Shown piece after piece: positions 19,103 to 26,646 of a stretch of DNA of 64,000 nt. Position 1 is the stretch's first letter. The number at the start of each line of letters is the position of its first letter. This DNA is from Terrabacter terrigena. Its GTDB lineage: Bacteria; Actinomycetota; Actinomycetes; Actinomycetales; Dermatophilaceae. The notes beneath the pieces are model-generated. The model saw nothing but the letters and a program-made list of their open reading frames with translations. It was not told where the DNA came from and did no database searches. The translations under genes were made by a program, and so were the position numbers. The stretch lies in the NCBI RefSeq assembly GCF_042676085.1, contig NZ_JBHTKH010000005.1, positions 248,001 to 312,000 on the forward strand. Reading direction: 5' to 3'.

Positions 19103-19150
19103 CCGTTCGAAAGAGCACGCCGTACGCGTACCGCGTGCTCTTTCGAACGG
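19103..19150. repeat. CGAAAGAGCA-type palindromic element (copy 1), probable bidirectional terminator
   Basis: CCGTTCGAAAGAGCACGC (19103-19120) is perfectly inverted at 19133-19150 with a 12-base loop. It lies 9 bases after the thiolase stop and before a convergent gene. The inner motif CGAAAGAGCA is shared with two other intergenic palindromes at 51108 and 55115. Confidence 0.75.
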
Positions 19151-19200
19151 GCGGGGGGCCGAGTCAGGCGAGTCAGGGCGAGTCGGGCGAGTCAGCGGAA

Positions 19201-19536
19201 TCAGAGGGAGCGGCGTATGCCGGCGAGCTCGGCCGCGACCGCGGCTGCGTCGGCGGCTGCGTCGGCGCGAGGCCGGGCGGCCAGCAGGTCGTGGACCATG
19301 ACGGCGAGCTGGTCCATCAGGACGGCGGGCCCGAGGTCCGGCACCTCGCGCGACGGGACGCCGCGCTCGCCCGCCACGCGGTCGGCCAGCCGCTGCACGA
19401 CGAGGCGGACGGACGGCATACGCGAAAGCGCGTGGTCGAGCGGCAGCTGGTGCCACCGCTCGACCACGCGCCGGAGCTCGTCCGACACCTCCTGCGGGGT
19501 CGGCGAACCCGCGCCCGGAGATGCCGGAGGTGCCAC
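19201..19536 (-). CDS. Small conserved-looking protein, function unknown
   Basis: I do not recognise this 111-residue protein. It is mostly helical, with EVSDELRRVVERWHQLPLDHALSRMPSVRLVVQRLADRV followed by DLGPAVLMDQLAVMVHDLLAARPR and an Ala-rich end. No signal peptide, metal motif or membrane segment is visible. Its GTG start lies 3 bases after the stop of the upstream Bax1-I gene, so it is probably translationally coupled to it. High-GC third-position pattern supports coding. Confidence 0.55.
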   Translation of the reverse strand: MAPPASPGAGSPTPQEVSDELRRVVERWHQLPLDHALSRMPSVRLVVQRLADRVAGERGVPSREVPDLGPAVLMDQLAVMVHDLLAARPRADAAADAAAVAAELAGIRRSL

Positions 19537-19539
19537 GCG

Positions 19540-20421
19540 TCAGTCGCGCAGTCGCGCGAACAGGCGGACGAACTCGATGTAGAGCCAGACCACCGACACG
19601 ATGAGGCCGTGCGCGAGCAGCCAGGAGTACCTGGCCGGCGCGCCGAGGCGCACCGCGTGGTCGATGGAGTCGAAGTCGAACGCCAGCGACCAGGCCGCGA
19701 GGCCGACGCCGAGGATCGACAGGCCGATGCCGAGCATGCCGCTGCCACCGAAGCCCCAGCCGCTCAGCACGCCGGTCCACTGCAGGACCAGCTGCAGCAG
19801 CATGAAGAGGGCGTAGCCGATCAGCATGAACGTGAAGATGCGGCGGGTGCGGTTGTTGACCTTGACCAGGCCGAAGGCGTACGCCGCGTACATGCCGGCG
19901 AACGTGCAGGCCGTGGCGAGCACCGCCATGAGCACGACGCCCTTGTAGTTGGGGATCGTGTTGATCGTGTAGCTGAAGGCCCCGAGGAACGCTCCCTCGA
20001 CCGCGGAGTACAGCACGATGAGCGGCACCGAGACGGTCTTCATGAACGCGATCGCGAGGCCCAGCAGGAGCCCGATGACCATGCCGCCGAGCCAGATCGG
20101 GCGGGCGAGACCCGGCGACCCGGACACCGTCACCCACGTCACGGCTCCTGCGGCGACCAGGAGGGCGAAGAGCCCGAGGCTCTTCATGATGACGTCGTCG
20201 AGCGTGACGCGGCCGGTGTCGACCGGACCGGCGCTCTGACGCGCGTACATGTCGTTGAGCTGCTGCGCGGACATCGCGTCCTGGGTCGCGTAACCCGTGG
20301 TTGCAGCCTGCGTCTGGGCGCCCGGCTGCTGCGGACTGCCCTGGGGAGCGCCGAAACCGGCGTAGCGCTCCTTCTCGATCTGCTTGTTGAGCCGGTCGAA
20401 GACCGGGTTTCCACCTGCCAT
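19540..20421 (-). CDS. Bax inhibitor-1/YccA family membrane protein
   Basis: A 293-residue integral membrane protein. Residues 1-75 form a Gln/Ala-rich cytoplasmic region (NPVFDRLNKQIEKERYAGFG at the start). Seven hydrophobic segments follow, beginning SLGLFALLVAAGAVTWVTV and ending YSWLLAHGLIVSVVWLYIEFVRLFARL, with AVEGAFLGAFSYTIN and FDFDSIDHAVRLGAPARYSWLLA as conserved family blocks. Bax1-I homologues in bacteria are thought to be pH-sensitive calcium-leak channels; the actual role here is unknown. ATG 20421 has GAGGAG nine bases upstream. Confidence 0.85.
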   Translation of the reverse strand: MAGGNPVFDRLNKQIEKERYAGFGAPQGSPQQPGAQTQAATTGYATQDAMSAQQLNDMYARQSAGPVDTGRVTLDDVIMKSLGLFALLVAAGAVTWVTVSGSPGLARPIWLGGMVIGLLLGLAIAFMKTVSVPLIVLYSAVEGAFLGAFSYTINTIPNYKGVVLMAVLATACTFAGMYAAYAFGLVKVNNRTRRIFTFMLIGYALFMLLQLVLQWTGVLSGWGFGGSGMLGIGLSILGVGLAAWSLAFDFDSIDHAVRLGAPARYSWLLAHGLIVSVVWLYIEFVRLFARLRD

Positions 20422-20570
20422 GTGAGTGCGCTCCTCGAAGCACTGGGTGCCACGACCCGCTCCTGGGCGTGACGACTGTCCCCAACAGTAAGCGAACGCA
20501 CCCCACCGATAGGTTCCCGGCGCACCCGTCCCGGTGCGTGACGACCACCCCGCGGCATACTTGGGCCGGC

Positions 20571-20645
20571 GCCCCCGTGGCCCAACCGGCAGAGGCAGGC
20601 GACTTAAAATCGCCAACGGTGAGGGTTCGAGTCCCTCCGGGGGTA
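20571..20645 (+). tRNA. tRNA with UAA anticodon (Leu by the code), short variable loop
   Basis: Acceptor GCCCCCG (20571-20577) pairs with CGGGGGT (20638-20644), ending with discriminator A73. The D arm is GCC/GGC with GG in the loop. The anticodon stem GGCGA/TCGCC encloses CTTAAAA, giving anticodon TAA (20605-20607). The T arm is GAGGG-TTCGAGT-CCCTC. CCA is not encoded. The variable region is only six bases (AACGGT), whereas tRNA-Leu normally has a long class II arm; see findings. Confidence 0.85.
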
Positions 20646-20833
20646 CGTGTTCAGCGTCGGTCGTCGGGGCACGGTTCGGTAACGTCGCCGCCCACCCCTT
20701 GGGCGTCGCACGGCACCCGGCACGCCGCTCCACCTAGAATGGCGGTCGAGAACGCGGTCCAGGGGCTGATCGTCGCTCCTTCACGGACTGTGCCGCGTCG
20801 GTGACGCGGCCCCTCAACCGAAGGAGCAAGCGG

Positions 20834-22441
20834 GTGCTGGAGCATCGTGTCGCGGGGGCGACGACTACTGCTCCCGCACGTGTGCGCCGCAGCACCTACC
20901 CCGACCTGACCGCAGCCGTCGCCGACTTCGGCGCCGACTTCGCCGCGCGCTTCACCGCGGCCCTCCGGCGCACCTGGGCCGACCCCATGGTCCGCCGCGG
21001 CACGGTGGGCACGTCGCTGGTCGCGGCCGGCTCGATCAGCCCAGCGTTCCTGCCCGGCGACACCTTCGAGACGCCGGTCTCGCCCCTCATCGGGCGCTTC
21101 GGACTCGAGTGGCTCGGCACCGGAGCCGGTCGCGTCTTCACCACGCTCCTGCTCGCCGTCGGGCTCGCGCTGCTCGTCGACGCGTGGCTGCGCATGCGCC
21201 CCGTCCACGGCCGCAAGGCGCCCTCGCTCGCCTGGCTGCTCTGGAGCCTGCCGATCATGCTCGCGCCGCCGCTCTTCAGCCGCGACGCCTACAGCTACGC
21301 CGCCCAGGGCAAGATCGTCTCCCGCGGCATGGACCCGTATGCCGTGGGGCCCTTCTGGGTGCCGGGGCCGTTCGCCGACCAGGTCGACCCCATGTGGGTG
21401 CAGACCCCGGCGCCCTACGGCCCGCTCGCGCTGCAGGTGCAGCATGCCGTCGTCCAGGTCTTCCCCGACCACGCGTATGCCGCCGCCGTCGCCATGCGCG
21501 TGCCCGCCCTGCTCGCCGTGGGGCTGCTCGCGTACGCCCTGCCCCGGCTCGCGGAGCGCTACGGCGTGAGCGGCCGGCACGCCCTGTGGCTCGGGGTGCT
21601 CAACCCGCTCGTCATCATGCACTTCATCGGTGGCGCCCACGGCGACGCCGTCATGGTCGCGCTCGTCGCGTTCGCGCTGCTGCTCGCCAGCCGGGGGCAG
21701 CTGATCGTCGCGGCGATGACGCTCGCGGCCGCCGCGGCGTACAAGCAGACGGCCGTGCTCGCGCTGATCGGTGTCGTCGGGATGGCCCTGCAGGCGCAGA
21801 CCGACCTCGCCCCCGGCGCCACGGCCCGACTGCGCGCGATGGTGCGGCACGGCCTCACCTACGGCGGCATCATGGTGGTCACCTTCGCCGTCATCACGCA
21901 GCTCACCGGCCTCGGCTGGGGCTGGGTGCCCAACCTGTCGGTGCCCGTCTCGCTGCGCTCGATGCTGTCGCCGCCGACCTTCGTCGGCAGCGTCGTCGAG
22001 TGGCTGATGCGCGTCGGCGGCATGCCCGAGAGCGTGACCGCCGCCCCGGTCCCGATCGCCCAGAGCATCGGCCTCGCCGCCGGTCTGGTGGGCATCACGT
22101 GGATCACGTGGCGGGTCGCCCCGCGCAACCCGGTGCTCGCGACCGCCGGCGCGATGCTCGTGCTCTGCGCCTCGGGCCCGGTCATCCACCCGTGGTACCT
22201 CCTGTGGGGTGGCGTGCTGCTCGCCGCGGTCCGGCTCTCGGCGGTCCACGTGCGCGCGGTCGTCTTCGCGACGCTCTTCTTCGTCACCTACGGGGTCGTC
22301 GACGCCACCGTGTCCAACGGCACCTGGGCCCTCGGGGTCTCGGCCGCGCTCTGGATGGCGGCTCGGCTGCGGGCCCACCGACGCAGGGTGCACGAGCAGT
22401 CCGACGAGCCGGTGCTCGCGGCGTCCCTCCCCCGCGCCTGA
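20834..22441 (+). CDS. MptB-like alpha-(1->6)-mannosyltransferase (polyprenol-phosphomannose dependent)
   Basis: A 535-residue polytopic GT-C-type glycosyltransferase. The family hallmark FSRDAYSYAAQGKIVSRGMDPYAVGP sits in the first external loop (about residues 145-170), with the Asp expected to be catalytic. About a dozen membrane segments follow, including VVTFAVITQL and an aromatic HPWYLLWGGVLLAAVRL near the C-terminus. MptB family members extend the mannan core of lipomannan/lipoarabinomannan at the outer face of the membrane, using decaprenyl-phosphomannose. Start GTG 20834 is chosen because GAAGGAG lies 8 bases upstream; an in-frame GTG at 20801 lacks one. Confidence 0.8.
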   Translation: MLEHRVAGATTTAPARVRRSTYPDLTAAVADFGADFAARFTAALRRTWADPMVRRGTVGTSLVAAGSISPAFLPGDTFETPVSPLIGRFGLEWLGTGAGRVFTTLLLAVGLALLVDAWLRMRPVHGRKAPSLAWLLWSLPIMLAPPLFSRDAYSYAAQGKIVSRGMDPYAVGPFWVPGPFADQVDPMWVQTPAPYGPLALQVQHAVVQVFPDHAYAAAVAMRVPALLAVGLLAYALPRLAERYGVSGRHALWLGVLNPLVIMHFIGGAHGDAVMVALVAFALLLASRGQLIVAAMTLAAAAAYKQTAVLALIGVVGMALQAQTDLAPGATARLRAMVRHGLTYGGIMVVTFAVITQLTGLGWGWVPNLSVPVSLRSMLSPPTFVGSVVEWLMRVGGMPESVTAAPVPIAQSIGLAAGLVGITWITWRVAPRNPVLATAGAMLVLCASGPVIHPWYLLWGGVLLAAVRLSAVHVRAVVFATLFFVTYGVVDATVSNGTWALGVSAALWMAARLRAHRRRVHEQSDEPVLAASLPRA

Positions 22442-22456
22442 CGCATCCCCACCGCA

Positions 22457-22509
22457 GTGGCCGGCTCGATGTGGCGTGCCCGCGCCACTGACCGCAACGA
22501 GCCAGCCAC
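22457..22509. terminator. Double hairpin between convergent mannosyltransferase and ppx genes
   Basis: GTGGCCGGCTCG (22457-22468) pairs with CGAGCCAGCCAC (22498-22509) in 11 of 12 positions, and a second stem GTGGCG/CGCCAC (22471-22476, 22483-22488) lies inside. Likely a bidirectional terminator. Confidence 0.55.
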
Positions 22510-22532
22510 GGCCGGTCAGATGCGACAGCGGG

Positions 22533-23507
22533 TCAGTGCCGGCAGGCGACGCTGAGGGCGATGCCGTCGAGGATGTCGTGCTCCGACGTGACGACCTCGG
22601 TGATGCCCGCCCGGTCGGCGACGCGCTCGACGACCCGCCGCCACACGAGCGCACCGGCGCCGATGACGTCGACGCGTCCGGGATGCATGTAGGGCAGGGC
22701 TGCCCGGTCGGCGCGGGTCATCGTCAGCAGGTCGTCGCACGCGGCGAGCACGTCGGCCACGGGCGCGTGGCTGAGGTGGATGCGCTCGGGGTCGTATGCC
22801 GTGAGGCGCAGCAGGTGCGCCGTGATGGTCGTGACGCTGCCGGCCAGGCCGACGAGGGCCGAGACCCCCTCGATGGGCACCGTGGACTCGGCGACGTCGA
22901 GGGCCGCGTCGATGTCGCGCGTGGCGGCCGCGATCTCGTCGGCGGTGGGAGGGTCGCTCACGAGGTGGCGCTCGGTCATGCGCACACAACCGATGTCGAC
23001 CGAGCGCGCAGCCTCGACGTGGTCGGTGCCACGGACCAGCTCGGTCGAGCCCCCGCCGAGGTCGACGACGAGATAGGGCCCCGCGACACCCTTGGCCGCA
23101 AGGCCGCCCGTGGCGCCCGCGAACGAGAGCGAGGCCTCCTCGTCGCCGGAGACGACCTCGGGCGAGACCTCGGCGCCGTAGTGCTCCTGGAAGGCGGTGC
23201 GAACGCCCCCGATGAAGTCGGCGGCGTTCCGCGCGTCGCGCGACGCAGACGTGGCCACGAAGCGGACGGCCGACGCGCCGAGCTCGCGGCACTGGCCGGC
23301 ATACTCGCGGGTGACGGCGAGCGTGCGCTCCATCGACTCGGGGGCGATCACGCCCGTCCGGTCGACGCCGTGGCCGAGCCGGACGATCTCCATGCGACGC
23401 AGCACGTCGGAGAGGGCGCCCGTGGACGGGTCGACGTCGGCGACGAGCAGGCGGATCGAGTTGGTGCCGCAGTCGATCGCCCCGACGCGGGTTGTGGGCT
23501 CAGCCAT
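22533..23507 (-). CDS. ppx: Exopolyphosphatase, Ppx/GppA family
   Basis: A 324-residue ASKHA-fold phosphatase that hydrolyses polyphosphate ends (or pppGpp). Phosphate-binding motifs are VGAIDCGTNSIRLLVAD at the N-terminus, VVSGDEEASLSFAGAT, and VDLGGGSTELVRG. It is the short, two-domain actinobacterial type with no C-terminal HD extension. The ATG overlaps the end of the DUF501 gene by eight bases. The order divIC-DUF501-ppx after enolase is a conserved actinobacterial arrangement, supporting a single leftward transcription unit. Confidence 0.9.
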   Translation of the reverse strand: MAEPTTRVGAIDCGTNSIRLLVADVDPSTGALSDVLRRMEIVRLGHGVDRTGVIAPESMERTLAVTREYAGQCRELGASAVRFVATSASRDARNAADFIGGVRTAFQEHYGAEVSPEVVSGDEEASLSFAGATGGLAAKGVAGPYLVVDLGGGSTELVRGTDHVEAARSVDIGCVRMTERHLVSDPPTADEIAAATRDIDAALDVAESTVPIEGVSALVGLAGSVTTITAHLLRLTAYDPERIHLSHAPVADVLAACDDLLTMTRADRAALPYMHPGRVDVIGAGALVWRRVVERVADRAGITEVVTSEHDILDGIALSVACRH

Positions 23508-24090
23508 CGGCGCGGCCCGTCGCGTCCTCAGCCGCTCCGTCAGCGGCAGCGTCCTCGGCGGCGTCCTCGGCGGCGTGCGCGGCGGCGCACGAGGTGGGCT
23601 GCCACCAGTCGTCGAGCATCGCGAGCGCCTCGTCACCGAGAGGGTTGACGCCGGGGCCGGCGGCGAGGGAGTGGCCGATGAGCACGTGCAGGCACTTGAC
23701 GCGGGTGGGCATGCCGCCGGCGGAGATGCCGTCGATCTCGGGCACGTGGCCCAGCTCGGCGCGCTGGGCCAGGTAGTGCTCGTGAGCGCGAGCGTAGGCG
23801 GCCGCGAGCTGCTCGTCCCGGCCGAGCCGCTCGGTCATCTCCTTCATGACCCCGACGCTCTCGAGGGTGCTGATGGCACCGGTGAGTCGTGGGCACGTCG
23901 CGTAGTACGTCGTCGGGAAGGGCGTGCCGTCGGGCAGCCGCGGCTCCGTGCGCAGCACGTCGGGCTCGCCGCAGGGGCAGCGGTGCGCCACCTCCACCAC
24001 GCCACGCGGGCGCCGGCCGAGCTGCCTCTCCACGGCGGTGAGGTCGGCGGGGTCGACGGCAGGACGGGACGGACGGGTGGGGTCGCTCAC
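23500..24090 (-). CDS. DUF501 family protein
   Basis: A 196-residue protein of the uncharacterised DUF501 family. Family features are ERQLGRRPRGVVEVAHRCPCGEPDVLRTEPRLPDGTPFPTTYYATCPRL near the start, and GGMPTRVKCLHVLIGHSLAAGPGVNPLGDEAL in the second half. The Cys/His content (CPCG, TCP, KCLH, IGH) suggests a metal site, which is inference. The C-terminal 30 residues are an Ala/Asp/Glu repeat (AEDAAEDAAADGAAEDA). It is conserved between divIC and ppx in actinobacteria. Function unknown. Confidence 0.85.
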   Translation of the reverse strand: MSDPTRPSRPAVDPADLTAVERQLGRRPRGVVEVAHRCPCGEPDVLRTEPRLPDGTPFPTTYYATCPRLTGAISTLESVGVMKEMTERLGRDEQLAAAYARAHEHYLAQRAELGHVPEIDGISAGGMPTRVKCLHVLIGHSLAAGPGVNPLGDEALAMLDDWWQPTSCAAAHAAEDAAEDAAADGAAEDATGRADG

Positions 24091-24201
24091 TCGGCACTCA
24101 CTTGGGGCTCACTCCTGGAACTGGCTTCTGGGGCCTTCGGACCGGTGCCGCACCAGTGTGCTCCCTCCAGGGGACACCAACGGGCGGCCGCCCGGACCCG
24201 G

Positions 24202-24930
24202 TCACTTGCGCGCGACGCCGGCCGTCGGTCGGTCGGCGATCTGGACCGACTGCCACACCTTGCCGTACCAGGGCGCCGAGGCGTTGGCCAGGGGTGCCGC
24301 CACGACGGGACGCTCGGCCGCCGGCGCGCTGGTCTCGTTCGCGGCAGGGTCGATCACCGTGTAGGCACGGTCACCCACGCGCACGAACTTCAGGCGCTCG
24401 CGCGCCTGCACCTCGATGAAGGCGGGGTCCTTCCACAGCGCGGCCTCGCGCTCGAGCTGCTGCACCGTCTGCTGCTGCTGGGTCACCTTCTCCTGCAAGG
24501 CAGCCGCGTCACCTCGCTGCTGCACGAGGGAACGCAGGGTCGGCACGATCGTGACGGCCAGCATGACGACGATGCCGAGGAGGATGGCTCCGCGCACCCA
24601 GGTGGTCGATGCCGAGGGCGGTGCCGTCTGCGGCGTGCGCGGGCGGGCGGCGAGCGCCGGACGCTCCTTGCCCGCCCCGGGCCGGCTGGGACGGGAGGCC
24701 CCCGGGCGGGACTGGCCCGGGCGCGTACCCGAGGCCTTGGCGGCACCCGAGCGCGGGGCGGTGCGGCCCGAGCCGGAGCGCGAGCCCGCAGCCGAGGCGC
24801 CGGCCGCGCCCGACGAGGAGCGGGGTGCGCTGCGGGGGGTGGAGGGCCGGGGGGTGGCCGGGCGCGCGCCACCGCCCGGGCGGCCCGTCGAGGACGGGCG
24901 ACCCGGGCGGGACGGCGTGCGGTCGGCCAC
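24202..24930 (-). CDS. Septum formation initiator, DivIC/FtsB-like
   Basis: A 242-residue single-pass membrane protein of the divisome. A long Arg/Pro/Ser/Gly-rich cytoplasmic region (residues 1-110) is followed by a membrane segment (GAILLGIVVMLAVTIVPTL), a coiled coil (LQEKVTQQQQTVQQLEREAALW) and the family signature KDPAFIEVQARERLKFVRVGDRAYTVIDP. FtsB/DivIC pairs with FtsL and FtsQ to control septal peptidoglycan synthesis. The very long basic N-terminus is typical of actinobacterial members. Start ATG 24930 lies 5 bases after the enolase stop on the same strand. Confidence 0.88.
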   Translation of the reverse strand: MADRTPSRPGRPSSTGRPGGGARPATPRPSTPRSAPRSSSGAAGASAAGSRSGSGRTAPRSGAAKASGTRPGQSRPGASRPSRPGAGKERPALAARPRTPQTAPPSASTTWVRGAILLGIVVMLAVTIVPTLRSLVQQRGDAAALQEKVTQQQQTVQQLEREAALWKDPAFIEVQARERLKFVRVGDRAYTVIDPAANETSAPAAERPVVAAPLANASAPWYGKVWQSVQIADRPTAGVARK

Positions 24931-24935
24931 CGGAC

Positions 24936-26237
24936 TCAGCCCTGCGACCCGAAGCGGCTCGCGTCGAAGCGCGGGAACGCGCCGGCGCCGGCGTAGACCG
25001 CGGCGTCGTCGAGCTCCTCCTCGATGCGGAGCAGCTGGTTGTACTTCGCGACGCGCTCGGAACGGGCCGGGGCGCCGGTCTTGATCTGGCCGCAGTTCGT
25101 CGCGACCGCGAGGTCGGCGATCGTGACGTCCTCGGTCTCGCCGGACCGGTGGCTCATCATGCAGCGGTAGCCGTTGGTCTGCGCGAGGGTGACGGCGTCG
25201 AGCGTCTCGGTGAGCGTGCCGATCTGGTTGACCTTGACGAGGAGCGCGTTGGCCGTGTTGGTGCTGATGCCGCGACCGAGGCGCTCGGGGTTGGTGACGA
25301 ACAGGTCGTCGCCGACGAGCTGCACCTTCGTGCCGAGCAGGTCGGTCATGGACTTCCAGCCGTCCCAGTCCTCCTCGTTGAGGGGGTCCTCGATCGACAC
25401 GAGCGGGTAGGCGTCGACGAGCTCGGCGTAGTAGGCGACCATCTCGTCGGCCGACTTGCTGGCGCCCTCGAAGGCGTAGGAGCCGTCCTTGAAGAACTCG
25501 GACGCCGCGACGTCGAGCGCGAGGGCGATGTCACGACCCGGCTCGTAGCCGGCCGCCTTGATCGCCTCGAGGATGAGGTCGAGAGCGGCACGGTTGGACT
25601 CGAGGTCGGGCGCGAAGCCACCCTCGTCGCCGAGGCCGGTGGCGAGACCGCGCTCGCTCAGGACCTTCTTCAGCGCGTGGTAGACCTCGGTGCCCCAGCG
25701 CAGCGCCTCGCGGAAGGTCGGCGCGCCGACGGGGGCGATCATGAACTCCTGGATGTCGACGTTGGAGTCGGCGTGCGACCCACCGTTGAGGATGTTCATC
25801 ATCGGGACCGGGAGCACGTGGGCGTTCGGGCCGCCGACGTAGCGGAACAGCGGCAGGCCGGCGGACTCGGCGGCGGCGTGGGCCACGGCGAGCGAGACGC
25901 CGAGGATCGCGTTCGCGCCGAGCGTCTCCTTGTTGGCCGAGCCGTCGAGCGCGAGCATCTCGGCGTCGATGAGCCGCTGCTCGCTCGCGTCGAAGCCGAC
26001 CAGTCGGGGGTTGATCTCCTCGATGACGGCGTCGACCGCCTGCTCGACGCCCTTGCCGAGGTAACGGCCCTTGTCGCCGTCGCGACGCTCGGATGCCTCG
26101 AAGGCACCCGTGGACGCGCCGGACGGGACGGCTGCGCGGGCGAACGTGCCGTCGTCGAGACGGATCTCGACCTCGACGGTGGGATTGCCTCGCGAGTCCA
26201 GGATCTCGCGGGCGCCAATCTCCTCAATGCTGGCCAC
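24936..26237 (-). CDS. eno: Enolase
   Basis: Converts 2-phosphoglycerate to phosphoenolpyruvate in glycolysis. The 433 residues carry the whole family: IGAREILDSRGNPTVEVE, VPSGASTGAFEA, GGSHADSNVDIQEFMIAP, GDEGGFAP, SIEDPLNEEDWDGW, the signature LLVKVNQIGTLTET and SHRSGETED, which includes catalytic Lys/Ser/His positions. Start GTG 26237 has AGGAGAG seven bases upstream; the frame is open upstream but has no good start. It begins the leftward block eno-divIC-DUF501-ppx. Confidence 0.97.
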   Translation of the reverse strand: MASIEEIGAREILDSRGNPTVEVEIRLDDGTFARAAVPSGASTGAFEASERRDGDKGRYLGKGVEQAVDAVIEEINPRLVGFDASEQRLIDAEMLALDGSANKETLGANAILGVSLAVAHAAAESAGLPLFRYVGGPNAHVLPVPMMNILNGGSHADSNVDIQEFMIAPVGAPTFREALRWGTEVYHALKKVLSERGLATGLGDEGGFAPDLESNRAALDLILEAIKAAGYEPGRDIALALDVAASEFFKDGSYAFEGASKSADEMVAYYAELVDAYPLVSIEDPLNEEDWDGWKSMTDLLGTKVQLVGDDLFVTNPERLGRGISTNTANALLVKVNQIGTLTETLDAVTLAQTNGYRCMMSHRSGETEDVTIADLAVATNCGQIKTGAPARSERVAKYNQLLRIEEELDDAAVYAGAGAFPRFDASRFGSQG

Positions 26238-26646
26238 TGGCTCTCCTGTGCTGGTGCTGCTCGTGATGCCGGGCGGGCCCGGCCATGTCGAACGAACGGT
26301 GGGTGGATGGGTCCGGGGTGCTCGGTGGTCCTCGACTGGTGCGCGCGAGACGCGGCACTGCGGACCGCGCGCACACCGAGCACAGGTGTCGGGTTCGAGC
26401 GTAGCCCGTGGTGTCCGGGGCCGGTCGGAGCGACCCGGCATACGGGCGGGTAGGTCTTGGTGACCGCTGGACGACGGCGTTCCGATGGCCGTTCCGGCGC
26501 GAATGCCGCAAGTTGGACAGTCCAAAGATTTTTACTCTTTCCTTACCAATCGCTGACCCGGGAGAGGCATACTCCAACTAACCATCCGGGGGGGTGGAGC
26601 TCTTCGTGGCGAGGGCACCGGTGGGTGCCGGGGGTGGGGTGTTGTC
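26238..26646. promoter_or_regulatory. 409-bp divergent promoter region of eno and sugar transferase, with palindrome
   Basis: No gene is seen here. It holds the window's most AT-rich promoter-like stretch, AAAGATTTTTACTCTTTCC (about 26524-26542). Just before it, TTGGACAGTCCAA (26513-26525) is a perfect 6-1-6 palindrome that looks like a repressor site. Because the AT-rich run lies about 110 bases upstream of the sugar-transferase ATG, a long leader is likely for that gene. Confidence 0.5.

Noticed and set aside
19161..19205. Short GAGTCAGGC-like tandem repeats after the thiolase terminator
   Set aside because: Copies are degenerate and only about 40 bases long; no clear structure or function.
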